Source of the DNA: Stratiolaelaps scimitus
Lineage: Eukaryota; Arthropoda; Arachnida; Mesostigmata; Laelapidae
NCBI GenBank assembly: GCA_019614645.1
Contig: JABWDB010000005.1
Span: forward strand, 5,860,001 to 5,924,000
Direction of reading: 5' to 3'
Length of the DNA stretch: 64,000 nt
Shown: positions 60,690 through 64,000 of the stretch, piece by piece
Numbering within the stretch: position 1 is the stretch's first letter
Layout: each line of letters begins with the position of its first letter
Notes under the pieces: model-generated
The model's input: only the letters and a program-made list of their open reading frames with translations
Database searches by the model: none
Told to the model about the DNA's origin: nothing
Program-made: the position numbers and the translations under genes

Positions 60690-60716
60690 CCGGGACTCGA
60701 ACCGCGGGTGTTTGGT
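60690..60716 (-). repeat. Isolated tRNA T-arm/B-box sequence
   Basis: The minus strand reads CGCGGTTCGAGTCCCGGTCG, a consensus B-box. Upstream on that strand is AT-rich with no A-box, so this is not a tRNA gene; it may be the 3' part of a degraded one or of a SINE. Confidence 0.35.
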
Positions 60717-61599
60717 TTAAATTTCAATACTTTCTATATTTTCCGTACACCGAATGTCAGTCGAGGATTGTTCAATTTCATATACATCATGTGCTGACAC
60801 ATAGGGAACTGACGTAATGCAGCCTTCAATATACATTCGCCAAAGGCAGATTACGTTTGAGGATATCTTTCTATCAATTAGCTCCGGTCTCACGTTGCCC
60901 CGTCGGTTCCACTGAGCCCAGCTAACGGCGGTTACCTGTGAAGGCGAAGAACACTCATTGTTGACTCATCAGGGATCCGAAATGTCTACCACAACGCTTT
61001 CGCTCCCATAACATCTCTCCTTGTTTATCACTATCTTGCGATCGCTGCTGCTGACGACGGTGGATTGTGGCTTTAACTGAGATAGAATATATATGTGCCG
61101 AGTTCACTTTGTCATTACGACAACTGAGCTGGGGAACGTGGCTGTAACAAAGCCAAACCTCTTAGCGGGCAGTCATCTAAGAGCTTCCTTCTTGCTAACA
61201 GTAGCGGCAGAAGCATACAGTTAAATACAGCACATCATCATTAAGAAGGAAATAGAGACGAGAGTATTACCTCGAATTTAAAGTGCTTCTGAATGAATGG
61301 GCCGTGACAGGCAGACCTAGACGACACTGACGCGTCCATGCCACCTATTATATATATATATATAATATATATGCCACTTGATCTCAGATCATATAGTACA
61401 GGCAACTTACTTAGGTACAAAAGACTTGTTCCGCAAACAGTATTTTAACTCCTCTGTAATGTTCAGTGTCCTCTAAAAACGAATTAATTCACAAAGAACA
61501 AGAGGAACTACGGAAATTGGACGCAGGAGCGAATGAATTTAGTGTTCGCGTCTCGTCTCCAAGTGACGGCTGTTCTCTAGGACAACACTGAGCGGTGAC

Positions 61600-63000
61600 C
61601 CTCCACCGCTGTCCGGATGCTGTTGGCAGTTACCTTCAAATTTCACGAGTGCGGCAACTGACTGAAGCCGGCAAGAGAGGCAATCCGCGAGGTGAGCCTG
61701 ACTCGGTGGGACACTTTTGTCAAGGCGTTACCCCGCGACGGCCGTCCTTCTCTCGTTCCTCATGACATAACGGGCTGAGGCTGATGTTGCTGCTTGAACG
61801 GGCAAAGCTAGCCGCTGGCAAGGAGGCACCCCCGACTGAACCCCCCAGGTGAAGTTGGGGGCCACTGTACCTTTTTCTCCACCGATCGGCATCGGGGAGA
61901 GATGAAGAGAGATTAAGAGAGAGAGGTGGCAGCGAAAGCTGTCTTCTTCCTCGCTCTCTCTCTCTCTCTCTTCTCTTTAGCTGACGACTGGCTGCTGACG
62001 ACAACACGCGATCTCTGAGTCATCCCGTCCAGCAGCAATTCCCCAGCGGGAAGGACTGCCGAACTAGCTCTCCTGGTGGGCGCCGCGCTGCGCCGCCTTT
62101 TGTCGACATGCACGAAAGAGGACGGGCCTGGCCACACCGGGACGAAGAGCGAGAAAGAAAGGAAGGCTAGGACACACTCAGGGATGCTGGGTGTATTCGT
62201 CGTAGCTCTTTTTTAGCTGCTTCGGTAGCCTGGTTGAAGCTGCTGCGATTCGAGACGTAGCGGCAGCCCACTAGGACCACATGGGATCGCGTTTGGTCGC
62301 TTGCTTGCTCGCCCACCCTCCTTCTATGCGAGGTATGACCTGACGACTAGTCAAAGGCCCCGGCCAACGAACGAACCTCAGCTAGCCGTCGATCCACCGC
62401 TCGCCTGACGCTCTGTCGCGCCGTGCATATAGCGAGATAGCAGCGGTATAGCCAGAGAGGGAGAGATAGAGAGGGAGGGGCAAGCTTTGCGGCAAAGAGG
62501 CAGATCTTTATATGTAGCACCAGCAGCAGCGGCTGCCGCAGCAGAGCCACGATGCTGGGACGAACGGAGGAAGATGAGCCCTGACGAGTATATTTTTACG
62601 AGACGGCCAATGGCGGAGGCTACAGCGAAAGCGACGCTTCGCAGACAGCAGGGCCATGATTACGACGACCACATCGGAAGAGACAGAGCACACAGACATA
62701 GGCAATGACTATGTAGGGACCCCTCTGAGACGTTCGCTGAGCTCGCGGCCGAACTTCGTTCGTTTCTATGATGATGATGACGACGACGAGACGTCAACGG
62801 GTGCAGCTGCAGCAACTGCGAATGGAGAGCTACTACGCGTCGCCGAGTACGGAATTCTGATATTGTGGGTGCGCGCGAGCTGGCGGCTTCGATGTAGTCA
62901 GCTGCCAATGGTCCGGTGGCTGTTGTCGAAAAAAAACGGCTGCCATCGCCGTCGCCGCCAGAGAGCGCGCCTCTGATATGGCCTCTGATATTATCGTGGA
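61600..63000. other. GC-rich island, no gene assigned
   Basis: It is CpG-rich with (CT)n at about 61951-61972, CAG/GCC-type triplets at about 62520-62545 and GAT/GAC triplets at about 62768-62790. Open frames on both strands follow composition. No splice pair or product is recognised. Confidence 0.3.
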
Positions 63001-64000
63001 TTAGATCAGACAGCGACAATGGTGGGGATCACACTGACGAGACATGATCTGAGGGGACTTTCCGTAGGAAACAATGGTGCCTGCTGCTGTGCATCTTGTA
63101 TGTGCATGGGTGCGTGTATGAGTGTGCGTGTGTATATATAGATACATGCAGATTTTGGTCTAGGAGGTGGTTCCGTGTACGAGAATGGCATATTTCATAA
63201 TGCGATGATAGTGCACAATGGCGTACATTGGGCAAAGGGAATATTTATTATATATTTAGAGTTATACACGACACACCGACTAACAAACAGGTGCAATCAG
63301 ATAGATCATTTTTGTATAATATGCATCTGCATTGACTTTCAAGTAAAAATATCCACGTGAACAACCCGGCAGAGTGAAGCAAATATTTTTACTCCGTTGC
63401 AACAATATTTCAAGACTAATGACTCGAGCAAGGAGGTGATAAAAGTGTACATTTTGTGAATAGAATTATGTATGTCGCTTATAGACTCAGAGCATTGACT
63501 CATCTATAGAAGCGCGGGGTAAGCATTCGTCAGCATAAACTATACATCGCCTGGTCAGACATCTATATATATATATATGTCGACTTAGGTACTTTATATT
63601 TGTTTGTCTATCATATTAGCTTGTGTTTATACCAAATTATCGATATTCTACCTAGAAAACCTTCTAAACTGATTGAATAAAATCAACTTAAATCACCAAA
63701 CGCAGCAACCCTTCGTCATCCCGTCACGACAAGACCCTGCTCGATATTCTGTGTTTGTCAAATCATCTCATATTTCTACACGTCGTACGTTTCTACGCAC
63801 CAACACCCTTGCACGTACACATATGGAGATACACGTTTCGAGAAACGGCGTGTGCACAGTCCCCTCCGCCCAAACGCCCCCTGTGTTGTGCGTCTAACGT
63901 AAAAAAGCTCGGCGTGTACTCCGCCGGCTAACGGCTGCCTCCCGCCGAGGGGAATAGGCGTCGGCCACGACAGATACTCGCTTTTTTCTTCTGCTGGCTG

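Larger units (their letters stand above)
58964..61600 (+). other. Probable intron/intergenic DNA after the secreted-protein exon
   Basis: It begins at the GTGAGT donor. It is AT-richer than the exon, with (TA)n at 59096-59150, 59814-59840 and 61347-61372. On the minus strand near 60712-60690 a B-box with arm, CGGTTCGAGTCCCGG, occurs without an A-box. No coding sequence is recognised. Confidence 0.45.

Overview
The window reads as animal nuclear DNA, most likely from an arthropod. Coding sequence is sparse. Genes have canonical GT/AG introns, polypyrimidine acceptors and AATAAA signals. There are many (TA)n, (GA)n and triplet microsatellites, and degenerate short elements with Pol III A/B boxes. 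Nothing looks bacterial or viral: no operons, no ribosome binding sites, no CRISPR array. The exact taxon cannot be read from the sequence; a chelicerate or mite is a guess only.

Layout. (1) 1-1578, minus strand: a large open exon of an XRN2-binding (XTBD) protein of the NKRF/CDKN2AIP type, running off the left edge, with a splice acceptor abutting its ATG. (2) About 3.4-4.5 kb: a GC-rich stretch with strong splice donors on both strands, a candidate head-to-head promoter. (3) 7191-8530, plus: a two-exon gene for a 47-residue mitochondrial micropeptide of the STMP1 family. (4) 10437-11420, plus: an intronless, compact LRSAM1-like E3 ubiquitin ligase keeping LRRs, a PTAP motif, a coiled coil and a C-terminal RING but no SAM domain. 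(5) About 14.7-17.8 kb: a GC- and triplet-rich stretch that looks like a long 5' leader, ending in a short candidate first coding exon with a good donor (17718-17779). (6) 18-58 kb: mostly non-coding, probably introns and intergenic DNA, with several GC-rich islands (27.5-28.8, 31-33, 41-43.9, 45-45.8, 55.6-57 kb) and a few ORFs I could not identify. (7) 58666-58963, plus: the first coding exon of a secreted protein precursor, spliced to an exon not found here. (8) 59-64 kb: non-coding, microsatellite rich, with a GC-rich island at 61.6-63 kb.

The most useful non-gene results are three sets of dispersed repeats that resemble one another within the window and carry tRNA-like A/B boxes (families I call A, B and C), a fourth short shared block (D), and a 176-bp A-tailed insertion flanked by a perfect 14-bp target-site duplication at 33800-34003. 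The recognised genes are unrelated housekeeping functions (RNA surveillance, mitochondrial respiration, ubiquitin/ESCRT sorting); there is no sign that they act as one pathway.
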